DNA of 64,000 bases from Streptomyces gilvus (GCF_022513565.1 NZ_JAKWBE010000020.1:1-64000); one strand, 5' to 3'. Shown: positions 19,559-29,181, counted from the stretch's first letter. Translations and numbers: made by a program. The notes: generated from the letters alone by a model not told the origin.

Positions 19559-20904
19559 CCTGGGTGCAGCCGGAGGACCTGATCGGCCACGAGCTGCGTC
19601 AGGCGGCTCTGGACGGTCGTGAGGCGTCGGTGATCGCGGCGCGCTGGAGGGCGGCGGGTGGTGCGGAAGCCCCGGCACGAGCGGGTGCCTCGACGCAACG
19701 GGCGTCGCGCTACCTGCGGCAGCTGGCGGAGGACCTGCTGGACGAACTGGCGGACCTGCCCGGCACATTGACCGAGGCCGAGCCGACGGACCTCACGAGG
19801 ATCAAGGCCTGCTGCCCCGACTGGCCCCGGCCCTCCCGTGGGGCCACGAGCCGACTCCGTCTGGAAGCCGCCTGGCTGGGCCGGGCCGCGGGCTGCCTCC
19901 TGGGCAAACCCGTCGAGAAGCTCCCCCTCACCGGCATCCGCCAACTGGCCCGGGCCACCGGCAACTGGCCGTTGAACACCTACTTCACCGCCCGCGGAGT
20001 CCCGGAAGAACTCCTCTCGCAGCACCCCTGGAACCGCCGCTCGGCCCCCACCTCCCTCGCCGAGAACATCGACGGCATGCCCGAGGACGACGACCTCAAC
20101 TACCCGCTCCTCAACCTGCTTCTGCTCCAACGCCACGGCCGCCGCTTCACCACCGCCGACGTGGCGGGGCTCTGGCTGGACGAACTCCCCGCCGGGCGTA
20201 CCTTCACCGCCGAACGCGTCGCCTACCGCAACCTCCTCACCGGCGTCGAACCCCCGCACACCGCCCGCCACCGCAACCCCTTCCGCGAGTGGATCGGCGC
20301 CCTCATCCGCGCGGACGTCCACGGCTGGACCAACCCCGGCGACCCGGCCGCCGCCGCGGAACAGGCCCACGCTGACGCCACCCTCACCCACACCGGCAAC
20401 GGCGTCTACGCGGCGATGTTCACCGCGGCCGTCATCGCCGAGGCCGCGACCGGCGAACACGACATCCACGCCTGCCTCCGTACGGGCCTCACGGTGATCC
20501 CACCCCGCTCCCGCCTGTCCGAGGCGATCCACCACGCCGTCCGACTCGCCACGGAGCACTCCGACTTCGACGTGGTCGTGGACGAACTCCACGCCACCTA
20601 CGCCGACACCCACCACTGGGTCCACGCCATCCCCAACACGGCTCTGACCGCCGCCGCCCTCACCCACGCCGACGGCGACTTCACCGGCTCCATCTCCCGT
20701 GCCGTGTCCGGCGGTTGGGACACCGACTCCAACGGCGCCACCGCCGGTGGCATCGCCGCACTGCTCACCGGCAGCCCCGCCGCCCTCCCCGACCGCTGGA
20801 CGTCCCCGCTGAAGAACCGGCTGTCCACGTCCGTCGGCGACTTCAACGGCGTCGGCTTCGACACCCTGGCCCACCTCACCCACCGGGAGGCATCCCGCCC
20901 ATGA
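19546..20904 (+). CDS. ADP-ribosylglycohydrolase family protein 4
   Basis: A 452-residue divergent member. About 100 extra N-terminal residues precede the domain, which begins AAWLGRAAGCLLGKPVEKLP. Here GCLLG replaces GDALG, as in a known subgroup. EDDDLNY supplies the central acidic cluster and SGGWDTDSNGATAGGIAALL the C-terminal metal ligands, so it is probably active with a different pocket. Its stop overlaps the ribokinase start as ATGA. Confidence 0.83.
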   Translation: MLRLTWVQPEDLIGHELRQAALDGREASVIAARWRAAGGAEAPARAGASTQRASRYLRQLAEDLLDELADLPGTLTEAEPTDLTRIKACCPDWPRPSRGATSRLRLEAAWLGRAAGCLLGKPVEKLPLTGIRQLARATGNWPLNTYFTARGVPEELLSQHPWNRRSAPTSLAENIDGMPEDDDLNYPLLNLLLLQRHGRRFTTADVAGLWLDELPAGRTFTAERVAYRNLLTGVEPPHTARHRNPFREWIGALIRADVHGWTNPGDPAAAAEQAHADATLTHTGNGVYAAMFTAAVIAEAATGEHDIHACLRTGLTVIPPRSRLSEAIHHAVRLATEHSDFDVVVDELHATYADTHHWVHAIPNTALTAAALTHADGDFTGSISRAVSGGWDTDSNGATAGGIAALLTGSPAALPDRWTSPLKNRLSTSVGDFNGVGFDTLAHLTHREASRP

Positions 20905-21794
20905 CCCACATCGTCGTGCTGGGCAGCACGAACATGGACCTCGTCACCTATGTCGACAAGGCCCCGCAGCGCGGAGAGACCGTGACGGGACGGGAGTTCC
21001 GTACGATCCCCGGCGGCAAGGGCGCCAACCAGGCGATCGCCGCGGCCCGCGCGGGCGCCACCGTGTCGATGATCGGCGCCGTCGGCACCGACGCCTACGG
21101 CGCCCGTCTCCGCTCCACCCTGGAACACTCGGGCGTCGAGACGGACCTGCTCCGTACCATCGACGGCCCCTCCGGCACCGCCCACATCGTCGTGGACGAC
21201 GAGGGCGGCAACGCGATCGTCGTGATCCCCGGCGCCAACGGCACCGTCGACCACCTCGTCCCCGGCGACGAGGGCCTCATCGCCTCCGCCGACACCCTGC
21301 TGCTGCAGCTGGAGATCCCGATGCCCGCGGTCGTCGCGGGAGCGCGGACCGCCCGCGCCCACGGCGTCCGTACGATCCTCACCCCCGCCCCGGCGCAACC
21401 CCTGCCGCCCGAACTCCTGGCCGCCACCGACCTGTTGGTCGCCAACGAGTACGAGGCGGTCACCCTCACCGACGAGACGGACACGGTCGACGCGGCCACC
21501 GCCCTGCTGGAGAAGGTCCCGGCCGTGGTGGTCACGCTCGGCGCGGCGGGCAGCCTGTACCTGGCACGGGACGCCGAGCCCCTCGCCGTCGGGGCCCCGC
21601 AGGTCACCGCCGTGGACTCCACCGGCGCGGGCGACACCTTCGTCGGCGCCCTCGCGGTCGCCCTCGGCGAGGAGCGGCCCATCCGCGAGGCCCTGACCTG
21701 GGCCGCCGCGGCCGCCGCGCTCTCGGTGCAGCGTCCCGGCGCCTCCGCGTCGATGCCGTACCGCTCCGAGATCGAGGCGCGGTACTCCTCATGA
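20901..21794 (+). CDS. rbsK: Ribokinase
   Basis: A 297-residue PfkB-family sugar kinase that phosphorylates ribose to ribose 5-phosphate. Substrate-binding STNMD is near residue 10, GGKGANQA near residue 39, and the anion-hole/catalytic DSTGAGDTF with its base Asp near residue 245. No ribose transporter is linked; instead the gene overlaps a hydrolase on one side and a CoA-transferase on the other (ATGA at both ends). This fits ribose released inside the cell by the upstream hydrolases. Another PfkB substrate cannot be excluded. Confidence 0.88.
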   Translation: MTHIVVLGSTNMDLVTYVDKAPQRGETVTGREFRTIPGGKGANQAIAAARAGATVSMIGAVGTDAYGARLRSTLEHSGVETDLLRTIDGPSGTAHIVVDDEGGNAIVVIPGANGTVDHLVPGDEGLIASADTLLLQLEIPMPAVVAGARTARAHGVRTILTPAPAQPLPPELLAATDLLVANEYEAVTLTDETDTVDAATALLEKVPAVVVTLGAAGSLYLARDAEPLAVGAPQVTAVDSTGAGDTFVGALAVALGEERPIREALTWAAAAAALSVQRPGASASMPYRSEIEARYSS

Positions 21795-22993
21795 CCACTC
21801 CCGGCACCCCTCCCCCGCTCACCGGCCTGCGCGTCCTCGACCTCGCCACGCTCTTCGCGGGCCCCCTCGCCGCCACCCTGCTCGGCGACTTCGGCGCGGA
21901 CGTCGTCAAGGTCGAGCACCCCACCAAGCCGGATCCCTCGCGCGGCCACGGTCCCTCGAAGGACGGCGTCGGTCTGTGGTGGAAGATCCTCGGCCGCAAC
22001 AAGCGCACGATCGCCCTCGACCTCTCCAAGCCCGGCGGCCGCGCCACGCTGCTTCAACTGGCCGCCACCGCCGACGTGTTGATCGAGAACTTCCGTCCGG
22101 GCACCCTGGAGAAGTGGGACCTCGGCTGGCCGGAGCTGTCCGCCGCCAACCCCCGGCTGGTCCTCACCCGCGTCACCGCCTTCGGCCAGTTCGGCCCCTA
22201 CGCCCACCGCCCCGGCTTCGGCACCCTCGCCGAGGCGATGAGCGGATTCGCCGCGATCACCGGTGAACCGGACGCCCCTCCGACGCTCCCGCCCTTCGGC
22301 CTCGCCGACTCCATCGCGGGCCTCGCGACGGCGTACGGCGTGCTGACCGCGCTCGCCGCGCGCGAGCGCACCGGCGAGGGCCAGGTCGTCGACATGGCGA
22401 TCATCGAACCGATCCTCACCGTCCTCGGCCCCCAGCCCACCTGGTACGACCAGCTCGGATACGTCCAGGCCCGCACCGGCAACCGCTCCGCCAACAACGC
22501 CCCGCGCAACACCTACCGCACCGCCGACGGCACCTGGGTCGCCGTCTCCACCTCGGCGCAGTCGATCGCGGAACGCGTGATGCACCTGGTGGGCCGCCCG
22601 GAGCTGATCGACGAGCCCTGGTTCGCCACGGGCGCCGAACGCGCCGCGCACGCGGACGTCCTCGACGCGGCGGTCGGCGACTGGATCGCCGGCCGCACCC
22701 GCACGGAGGTCCTCGCCGCCTTCGAGAAGGCGGAGGCGGCCATCGCACCCGTGCAGGACGTACGGGACGTGCTCACCGACCCGCAGTACCAGGCCCTCGA
22801 CACGATCACGACCCTCGACGACCCCGAACTCGGCCCGCTCCGTATGCAGAACGTGCTCTTCCGGCTCTCCTCGACACCGGGCGCCATCCGCTGGGCCGGC
22901 CGCCCGCACGGCGCGGACACGGAACAGGTCCTGACCGAACTGGGCCTGAGCCGGGCCGAGTTGGCGGCTCTGCGGGAGGAGGGTGCCGTATGA
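21791..22993 (+). CDS. CaiB/BaiF-family (class III) CoA-transferase
   Basis: A 400-residue family III CoA-transferase. The N-terminal Rossmann part begins LTGLRVLDLATLFAGP and includes the CoA-site run RNKRTIALDL. The catalytic aspartate is in FGLADSIAGL near residue 174. These enzymes move CoA between carboxylic acids through an aspartyl-CoA intermediate. It overlaps the ribokinase and the lyase by four bases each. A CaiB-type transferase directly before a CitE-type lyase is the arrangement used to activate and then split hydroxy-dicarboxylic acids such as citramalate; the actual acid is unknown. Confidence 0.88.
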   Translation: MTTPGTPPPLTGLRVLDLATLFAGPLAATLLGDFGADVVKVEHPTKPDPSRGHGPSKDGVGLWWKILGRNKRTIALDLSKPGGRATLLQLAATADVLIENFRPGTLEKWDLGWPELSAANPRLVLTRVTAFGQFGPYAHRPGFGTLAEAMSGFAAITGEPDAPPTLPPFGLADSIAGLATAYGVLTALAARERTGEGQVVDMAIIEPILTVLGPQPTWYDQLGYVQARTGNRSANNAPRNTYRTADGTWVAVSTSAQSIAERVMHLVGRPELIDEPWFATGAERAAHADVLDAAVGDWIAGRTRTEVLAAFEKAEAAIAPVQDVRDVLTDPQYQALDTITTLDDPELGPLRMQNVLFRLSSTPGAIRWAGRPHGADTEQVLTELGLSRAELAALREEGAV

Positions 22994-23832
22994 CCGAGAG
23001 GACCACCCCGCTCACCTGGCTGTACGCCCCCGGCGACCGCCCGCACGTGGTCGCCAAGGCCCTCGTCGCCGGCGCCGACGTCGTGGTCGTCGACCTGGAG
23101 GACGCGGTCGCCCCGGACCGCAAGGACCACGCCCGCGCCGCCACGGCGGAACTCCTCACCGGCCCCCAGCCGGTCCCGGTCCATGTCCGCGTCAACGCCC
23201 TGGACGGCCCGCTCGCGGCCAGGGACCTCGAAGCGATCGCCACGCTGCCGGGCCTGGCGGGCCTGCGCCTGCCGAAGGTGACGTCACCGTCCCAGATCAT
23301 CCGCACCGCCCACCGCATGTCCTCGCTGACTGCCGGCGACTCCCCCGCCCTGTACGCCCTGCTGGAAACCGCCCTGGCCGTGGAACACGCCCACGCCATC
23401 GCCTCCGCGCACCCGTCGCTGCGCGGCATCTCGCTGGGCGAGGCGGACCTCCGGGCCGACCTGGGCGTACGTGAGGACGCGGGCCTCGACTGGTCCCGCT
23501 CCCGGATCGTCGTGGCCGCCCGGGCGGCGGGCCTGCCCCCGCCACCGCAGTCGGTGCACCCGGACATCCGGGACCTGGAGGCCCTGGCGGCCTCCTGCAC
23601 CCACGGCCGCGCCCTGGGCTTCCTCGGCCGAGCCGCCATCCACCCCCGCCAGCTCCCCATCATCGAACGGGCCTACCTCCCCACGACCCACGAGATCGAG
23701 GAGGCGGAAACCATCGTGAAGGCGGCGACCAGGGACCAGGGCGCCCAGGCCCTCCCGGACGGCCGCTTCATCGACGCGGCGGTAGTGGCAACAGCCCAAC
23801 GAACCCTGTCCCTGGCGAACCGTTGCCGATGA
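22990..23832 (+). CDS. HpcH/HpaI/CitE-family lyase (CoA-ester lyase)
   Basis: A 280-residue TIM-barrel lyase of the CitE type. It has the family start LYAPGDRPHVVAKALVAGAD, the metal-binding glutamate/aspartate region VVVDLEDAVAP near residue 37, and a conserved glutamate in LLETALAVEHAH near residue 125. Such enzymes cleave malyl-, citramalyl- or similar 3-hydroxyacyl-CoA to acetyl-CoA or a short acyl-CoA plus an oxo-acid. It is the last gene of the operon and is followed by a stem-loop terminator. Confidence 0.86.
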   Translation: MTERTTPLTWLYAPGDRPHVVAKALVAGADVVVVDLEDAVAPDRKDHARAATAELLTGPQPVPVHVRVNALDGPLAARDLEAIATLPGLAGLRLPKVTSPSQIIRTAHRMSSLTAGDSPALYALLETALAVEHAHAIASAHPSLRGISLGEADLRADLGVREDAGLDWSRSRIVVAARAAGLPPPPQSVHPDIRDLEALAASCTHGRALGFLGRAAIHPRQLPIIERAYLPTTHEIEEAETIVKAATRDQGAQALPDGRFIDAAVVATAQRTLSLANRCR

Positions 23833-23870
23833 TCCCGAGTTTTTTCTCAGCCGCGACGGCGAGAACGCCG

Positions 23871-23912
23871 ACGGCGGGTCTCGGAGGTGCCCAACCCGCC
23901 GAAACCCGCCGT
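23871..23912. terminator. Terminator after the hydrolase operon
   Basis: Perfect nine-base arms ACGGCGGGT (23871-23879) and ACCCGCCGT (23904-23912) can pair; an alternative right arm lies at 23894-23901. It sits between convergent stops (23832 and 23924) and could serve both strands. Confidence 0.6.
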
Positions 23913-23923
23913 TCAGTCGATCG

Positions 23924-24901
23924 TCAGAGCTTCTTGGCCGACTCGGTCGGCTCGGCCTCGTCCTTCGCCTCGGCGTCGGCGTCCGCCTTGGCCTCGGAGG
24001 TCTCCACGTCGGCTTCCTTGACGTCGGCTTCCTTCGCGTCGGCGTCCTCGGCCCCGGTCTCCCCGTCGGCGACTTCGTCCGCCGCCCCCGGCTCGACCAC
24101 CTCTTCCCGCCCGGGCCGCTTCTTCGAGGACACCACGATGTACGTCACCGCGAGCAGGAACACGATCCCCGCGGTCCAGTCGTTCAGCCGCAGCCCGAGG
24201 ATGTGGTGCGCGTCGTCGACCCGCATGTACTCGATCCACGCCCGCCCCACGCAGTACGCGGCGACGTACAGCGCGAACGCCCGCCCGTGCCCCAGCTTGA
24301 AGCGCCGGTCGGCCCAGATGACCAGGAAGGCGACGCCGATGCACCACAGGGACTCGTACAGGAACGTCGGGTGGTAGTACCCCGGCACCCGGCCGTCCGC
24401 CGAGGACGTGATGTGCAGCGCCCAGGGAACGTTGGTCTCCTTGCCGTACAGCTCCTGGTTGAACCAGTTGCCCCATCGCCCGATCGCCTGTGCGAAGGCG
24501 ATACCGGGCGCCACGGCGTCGGCGTACGCGGGCATCGGGATGCCCCGGCGCCGGCAGCCGATCCAGGCACCGAGCGCACCGAGCGCGATCGCGCCCCAGA
24601 TGCCGAGGCCGCCCTCCCACACCTTGAAGGCGTTCACCCAGTCACGGCCCTGGCTGAAGTACAGCTCGTAGTCCGTGATCACGTGGTAGAGCCGGCCACC
24701 GACGAGGCCGAACGGCACCGCCCAGACAGCGATGTCGGCCACTGTCCCGGCCCGCCCGCCGCGGGCGATCCAGCGCTTGTTGCCGAGCCAGACCGCGATG
24801 AAGACGCCGATGATGATGCAGAACGCGTAGCCGCGCAGCGGAATGGGGCCGAGATACAGCACCCCGCGCGACGGGCTCGGAATGTAGGCAAGTTCTTCCA
24901 T
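23924..24901 (-). CDS. lgt: Prolipoprotein diacylglyceryl transferase
   Basis: A 325-residue seven-helix membrane enzyme that attaches diacylglycerol to the lipobox cysteine of prelipoproteins. It opens MEELAYIPSPSRGVLYLGPIPLR and carries the signature GRWGNWFNQELYG near residue 150. GGRLYHVITDY and GRAWIEYMRVDD complete the conserved core. The last 60 residues form a hydrophilic Glu/Asp/Ala/Lys tail with repeats (EADVKEADV) not needed for catalysis. I chose the ATG at 24901, which fits family starts; a GTG 36 bases upstream is possible. Confidence 0.95.
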   Translation of the reverse strand: MEELAYIPSPSRGVLYLGPIPLRGYAFCIIIGVFIAVWLGNKRWIARGGRAGTVADIAVWAVPFGLVGGRLYHVITDYELYFSQGRDWVNAFKVWEGGLGIWGAIALGALGAWIGCRRRGIPMPAYADAVAPGIAFAQAIGRWGNWFNQELYGKETNVPWALHITSSADGRVPGYYHPTFLYESLWCIGVAFLVIWADRRFKLGHGRAFALYVAAYCVGRAWIEYMRVDDAHHILGLRLNDWTAGIVFLLAVTYIVVSSKKRPGREEVVEPGAADEVADGETGAEDADAKEADVKEADVETSEAKADADAEAKDEAEPTESAKKL

Positions 24902-24994
24902 GGCAGGGTCGACGCTACCGTGCCGGACCGGGACCACGGCAGGCGGCCCGGCTACGGGTCCATAACGGGCGGGTGTGAATGCGCCCCGTGCGCC

Positions 24995-25771
24995 TTACCG
25001 CTTGGCGGCCTCCTGTACCAGTTGTTTGAGTTTGGCCGGGGTCATCGTCTGGTCCTGGTAGATGTTCTTGCCGTTGAGGAGCACGGTCGGCGTGCCGGAG
25101 AAACCGCCGGCCCGGAACGCGGCGGCCGACTTGTCGACCCAGCTGTCGTGCGTGCCGCCGTTGACGCACGTGCGGAAGGCCGGGGTGTCCAGGCCGTGCA
25201 CCTTGCCCGCGAGCGCGATCAGCTTGCCGTTGTCCGCGAAGGCGTCGTCGGTCTCCTTCGGCTGGTTCTGGTACAGCACGTCGTGGTAGTCGCGGAACTT
25301 CCCGGCGTCCTGGGCGCAGGCCGCCGCGTTGGCCGCGCGCAGCGAGCCAGTGCCGCCGAGGTTGCCGTCGATCAGTCTGACCAGGTGGTACTCGACCCGG
25401 AGCTGTCCGGCATCGGCCAGCTCGTGGAGGGTCGGGCGATAGGTCATCTCGAAGGCCTGGCAGGCCGGGCAGCGGAAGTCCTCCCAGACGGTGAGCGTCG
25501 ACCTGGCGCCGTCCTTGCCGACCGGGATCGCGAGACTGTCCTTGCCCTGCGCCCCGGACGGCGCGGCGACGGGGCCCGAGCTCTTGCTGCCCTTGTCCTT
25601 GCCGGCGTTCGCGGCGACCACGCCGATCACCGCGGCGAGCCCCAGCACGCAGACGACACTCGCGCCGACGATCAGCGCCCGCCGTCGCTTCTCGGCGGCC
25701 TTCTGCTTCTCGCGCTCGACCGCCAGCCGCTCACGGGCGGTGCGCTTTCCCTCACGGTTCTTCTCGCTCAC
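24995..25771 (-). CDS. Membrane-anchored DsbA-like thioredoxin-fold protein
   Basis: A 258-residue protein: a charged cytosolic N-terminus of about 32 residues, one membrane helix (ALIVGASVVCVLGLAAVIGV), then an extracytoplasmic thioredoxin fold. The redox motif CPAC is near residue 101, and the cis-proline loop is SGTPTVLLNG. It probably oxidises or isomerises disulphides in exported proteins. The start is a GTG. A paralogue with CPVC lies at 56637. It begins just after the trpA terminator and seems to be its own unit. Confidence 0.87.
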   Translation of the reverse strand: MSEKNREGKRTARERLAVEREKQKAAEKRRRALIVGASVVCVLGLAAVIGVVAANAGKDKGSKSSGPVAAPSGAQGKDSLAIPVGKDGARSTLTVWEDFRCPACQAFEMTYRPTLHELADAGQLRVEYHLVRLIDGNLGGTGSLRAANAAACAQDAGKFRDYHDVLYQNQPKETDDAFADNGKLIALAGKVHGLDTPAFRTCVNGGTHDSWVDKSAAAFRAGGFSGTPTVLLNGKNIYQDQTMTPAKLKQLVQEAAKR

Positions 25772-25784
25772 ACCCCCAGAACGA

Positions 25785-25813
25785 ACCGGGGAGGCGCGTC
25801 GCGCCTCCCCGGT
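25785..25813. terminator. Terminator of the trpCMBA operon
   Basis: A perfect 13-base stem, with left arm 25785-25797, a three-base loop and right arm 25801-25813 (core CCGGGGAGGCGC). It lies 58 nt past the trpA stop and just before the start of the DsbA-like gene. There is no T tract, as is common in this genus. Confidence 0.75.
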
Positions 25814-25870
25814 CCCAGGTCCACCCGTTCGAGTGACCGATTGTTCCGTAGTGTGCCGTTACGTGTGCCG

Positions 25871-26689
25871 TTACGCCTGTCCGCGTACGCCCTTCGCCAG
25901 GTCCCCGGCGAGCGCGCGGACCGCCTCGACGCCGGCCGCGTCGTCCGGCGCGTCCAGCATCCGCTTCACGAACGCCGAACCGACGATCACGCCGTCGGCG
26001 AAGCCGGCCACCTCGGCGGCCTGCGCGGCGTCGGAGACGCCCAGGCCGACGCAGACGGGCAGGTCGGTGCCGGTCGCCCGGGTCCGCTCGACCAGGTTCT
26101 GGGCCTGCGCGCCCACCGACTCACGGGTGCCGGTGACGCCCATGAGCGAGGCGGCGTACACGAAGCCGCTGCCCGCCGCGGTGATCTGCGCGAGCCGCGC
26201 GTCCTTGCTGCTGGGCGCGACGACGAAGACCGTGGCGAGCCCGTGCTTCTCGGCGTGCTCCCGCCACAGTGCCGCCTCCTGGACGGGCAGGTCGGGCAGG
26301 ATGCACCCGGCGCCCCCGGCCTCCGCCAGCTCGGCGGTGAAGCGCTCGACGCCGTAGCGGTCGATGGGGTTCCAGTACGTCATGACGAGGATCGGCTTGC
26401 CGGTGGCCTCGTGGGCCTCCTTGACCGTGCGCATGACGTGCGCGATCTTGACGCCGCCGCGCAGGGCGATGTCGTCGGCCGTCTGGATGACGGGACCGTC
26501 GAGGACGGGGTCGCTGTGCGGCAGCCCCACCTCCATGACGTCCGCCCCGCCCTCCAGGGCGGCCTTGATCGCCTCGATGCCGCCGTCCACGGTCGGGAAC
26601 CCGGCCGGGAGGTAGGCGATGAGCGCGGCCCGGCCCTCGGCCTTGGCGGCGGCGAGGGTGTCCGACAGCAGCTGAATGTTCCCGCTCAC
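25871..26689 (-). CDS. trpA: Tryptophan synthase alpha subunit
   Basis: A 272-residue TIM barrel that splits indole-3-glycerol phosphate to indole and glyceraldehyde 3-phosphate. The catalytic glutamate is in [11 protein letters not shown] near residue 50 and the catalytic aspartate in SDPVLDGP about ten residues on. [13 protein letters not shown] forms the phosphate loop. The GTG start overlaps the trpB stop as GTGA. It is the last gene of the operon. Confidence 0.97.
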   Translation of the reverse strand: MSGNIQLLSDTLAAAKAEGRAALIAYLPAGFPTVDGGIEAIKAALEGGADVMEVGLPHSDPVLDGPVIQTADDIALRGGVKIAHVMRTVKEAHEATGKPILVMTYWNPIDRYGVERFTAELAEAGGAGCILPDLPVQEAALWREHAEKHGLATVFVVAPSSKDARLAQITAAGSGFVYAASLMGVTGTRESVGAQAQNLVERTRATGTDLPVCVGLGVSDAAQAAEVAGFADGVIVGSAFVKRMLDAPDDAAGVEAVRALAGDLAKGVRGQA

Positions 26690-27969
26690 TTGGCGTCCCC
26701 CTCGATCTCGGCGGTGTCGGCGGCGTCGGCCGCGACCTCGGCGTCGGTGTCGTACAGGCCGAAGTAGCGCGCGGCGGTGTCCATGTCCTTGTCGCCGCGA
26801 CCGGACAGGTTGACGACGATCAGGCCGTCCGGTCCCAGCTCCCTGCCGACCTCCAGGGCGCCCGCGAGGGCGTGCGCGCTCTCGATCGCCGGGATGATGC
26901 CCTCGGTGCGCGAGAGCAGGCGCAGGGCCTGCATCGCGGCGTCGTCGGTGACCGCGCGGTACTCGCCGCGACCGCTGTCCTTGAGGTAGGAGTGCTCCGG
27001 GCCGATGCCCGGGTAGTCCAGGCCGGCCGAGATCGAGTACGGCTCGGTGATCTGGCCCTCCTCGTCCTGCAGGACGTAGGACCGGGAGCCGTGCAGGATG
27101 CCGGGCTCGCCGGCGGTGAGGGTGGCCGCGTGCTCGCCGGTCTCCACGCCGTGACCGGCCGGCTCGCAGCCGATCAGGCGGACGCCCTCGTCGGGGATGA
27201 AGGCGTGGAAGAGGCCGATGGCGTTGGAGCCGCCGCCGACGCAGGCGATCGCCGCGTCCGGGAGGCGGCCGGCGCGCTCCAGGAGCTGGCGGCGGGCCTC
27301 CACGCCGATGACGCGGTGGAAGTCGCGGACCATGGCCGGGAAGGGGTGCGGGCCCGCGACCGTACCGAAGAGGTAGTGGGTGTGGTCGACGTTGGCGACC
27401 CAGTCGCGGAAGGCCTCGTTGATGGCGTCCTTCAGGGTGCGACTGCCGGACTTCACCGCGACGACCTCGGCGCCGAGCATGCGCATGCGGGCCACGTTGA
27501 GGGCCTGGCGCCGGGTGTCGATCTCGCCCATGTAGATCGTGCACTCGAGGCCGAACAGGGCGCAGGCGGTGGCGGTGGCGACGCCGTGCTGGCCGGCGCC
27601 GGTCTCCGCGATGACGCGGGTCTTGCCCATGCGCTTGGTGAGCAGGGCCTGACCGAGGACGTTGTTGATCTTGTGGGAGCCGGTGTGGTTGAGGTCCTCG
27701 CGCTTGAGGAAGACGCGGGCGCCTCCGGCGTGTTCGGCGAAACGGGGGACCTCGGTGAGCGCCGAGGGGCGCCCGGTGTAGTTGAGCAGCAGGTCGTCGA
27801 GTTCGCGGGCGAACTCGGGGTCGTGCTTGGCCTTGTCGTACTCGACGGCCACCTCGTCGACGGCGGCGACGAGGGCCTCCGGGATGAACTTGCCGCCGAA
27901 GGCGCCGAAGTAGCCTTCGGGGCTCGGTACGTGACCCTCGGGGTCGGGGATGAAGAACTCGCTGGGCAT
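26686..27969 (-). CDS. trpB: Tryptophan synthase beta subunit
   Basis: A 427-residue PLP enzyme that condenses indole with serine. The PLP lysine is in HTGSHKINN near residue 103, and the phosphate-binding GGGSNAIG near residue 250. Both N- and C-termini carry short acidic extensions. The ATG has GAGG seven bases upstream. It overlaps trpA by four bases, as expected for the alpha-beta complex. Confidence 0.97.
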   Translation of the reverse strand: MPSEFFIPDPEGHVPSPEGYFGAFGGKFIPEALVAAVDEVAVEYDKAKHDPEFARELDDLLLNYTGRPSALTEVPRFAEHAGGARVFLKREDLNHTGSHKINNVLGQALLTKRMGKTRVIAETGAGQHGVATATACALFGLECTIYMGEIDTRRQALNVARMRMLGAEVVAVKSGSRTLKDAINEAFRDWVANVDHTHYLFGTVAGPHPFPAMVRDFHRVIGVEARRQLLERAGRLPDAAIACVGGGSNAIGLFHAFIPDEGVRLIGCEPAGHGVETGEHAATLTAGEPGILHGSRSYVLQDEEGQITEPYSISAGLDYPGIGPEHSYLKDSGRGEYRAVTDDAAMQALRLLSRTEGIIPAIESAHALAGALEVGRELGPDGLIVVNLSGRGDKDMDTAARYFGLYDTDAEVAADAADTAEIEGDAK

Positions 27970-28036
27970 GACTGAACCTCACGGTGAGTTTGGAAACAGA
28001 CCTGTTCGCCGTGGGGGCGGAGCTTGTCGTACGACC

Positions 28037-28270
28037 TCAGGCCGTATTGGGCCGGTCGCGCTCGCGCGGCGGTAGCCGCACATCAGATACAGCCCCGCGC
28101 CCCTGAAGGGCGCGCTGCCATCGACGGCCGTTGACCTGCCCGGGTTCGTCTCCGATGACGTAACGCACCCTGCGGCCGTGGACCCGGCGGGCGGGCGCAC
28201 GGCAGCCCCGGGGGCGGCAGCCGCGCGCCAGGCGGGCGTACCGGTCCAGGGTCGTCGCGGTGAGAGTCAT
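28037..28270 (-). CDS. trpM: TrpM-like small protein of the trp operon
   Basis: A 77-residue basic protein between trpC and trpB, with LARGCRPRGCRAPARRVHGRR in the N-terminal half. The position, size and this motif match the small gene called trpX or trpM in Streptomyces coelicolor, reported to modulate tryptophan synthesis and development. It has no recognisable domain. The ATG at 28270 lies 21 nt after the trpC stop. The ribosome site is weak. The next gene, trpB, begins 67 nt after its stop. Confidence 0.72.
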   Translation of the reverse strand: MTLTATTLDRYARLARGCRPRGCRAPARRVHGRRVRYVIGDEPGQVNGRRWQRALQGRGAVSDVRLPPRERDRPNTA

Positions 28271-28291
28271 CGGGGTCAGCCTACCGAAAGA

Positions 28292-29101
28292 TCAACTGCG
28301 TCCGTGCCGAAGAGCGGGGTGCTCTCCTGCCGCCACCAGGTCCGAGACCGCCGTCTTCGGGTCCTTCCCCGTCACCAGGGACTCCCCGACCAGGACCGCG
28401 TCGGCGCCGGCGTTGGCGTAGGCGATCAGGTCGTGGGGGCCGCGGACGCCGGACTCGGCGATCTTGACGAGGTGGTCGGGGATCTCGGGGGCCACGCGCT
28501 CGAAGGTGGAGCGGTCGACCTCGAGGGTCTTGAGGTTGCGCGCGTTGACGCCGATGATCTTGGCGCCGGCGTCCACCGCCCGCTCGACCTCGTCCTCGTC
28601 GTGCACCTCGACGAGCGGGGTGAGGCCGATGGAGACGGCGCGCTCGATGAGGGACTCCAGGGCGGGCTGTTCCAGCGCGGCGACGATCAGGAGCACGAGG
28701 TCGGCGCCGTACGCGCGGGCCTCCCACAGCTGGTACGACGTGACGATGAAGTCCTTGCGCAGGACGGGGATGTCCACGCGCGCGCGGACGGCCTCCAGGT
28801 CGGCCAGCGAGCCGCCGAAGCGGCGCTGCTCGGTGAGGACGGAGATGACGGCGGCGCCGCCCGCCTCGTAGTCCGCGGCGAGTCCGGCGGGGTCGGCGAT
28901 CGCGGCCAGCGCGCCCTTGGAGGGGCTGGAGCGCTTGACCTCGCAGATGACCTTGACGCCGTCGCCCTTGAGCGCGGCGACCCCGTCCTTGGCAGTCGGA
29001 GCCTTCGCCGCACGCTCCTTGAGCTCGTCGAGGCTGACGCGCGCCTGCCGCTCCGCGAGGTCGGCACGGACTCCGTCGATGATCTCGTCGAGCACACTCA
29101 C
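28292..29101 (-). CDS. trpC: Indole-3-glycerol phosphate synthase
   Basis: A 269-residue TIM barrel that closes the indole ring from the anthranilate-derived CdRP. It shows the family lysines in [10 protein letters not shown] near residue 53 and LRKDFIV near residue 114, and the phosphate-binding GESGV and LVGESL motifs. The start is GTG at 29101, supported by GGAAGGGG upstream and by the standard opening SVLDEII; a longer frame to 29206 is open but looks like leader. It heads the trpC-trpM-trpB-trpA operon. Confidence 0.96.
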   Translation of the reverse strand: MSVLDEIIDGVRADLAERQARVSLDELKERAAKAPTAKDGVAALKGDGVKVICEVKRSSPSKGALAAIADPAGLAADYEAGGAAVISVLTEQRRFGGSLADLEAVRARVDIPVLRKDFIVTSYQLWEARAYGADLVLLIVAALEQPALESLIERAVSIGLTPLVEVHDEDEVERAVDAGAKIIGVNARNLKTLEVDRSTFERVAPEIPDHLVKIAESGVRGPHDLIAYANAGADAVLVGESLVTGKDPKTAVSDLVAAGEHPALRHGRS

Positions 29102-29181
29102 GCGAGCGGCCCCCTTCCAGACGGTGGACTGTCGAAGCTTTTTGACCGTCGGGAGAAAACCGATGGTCACTGCGATGGTAT

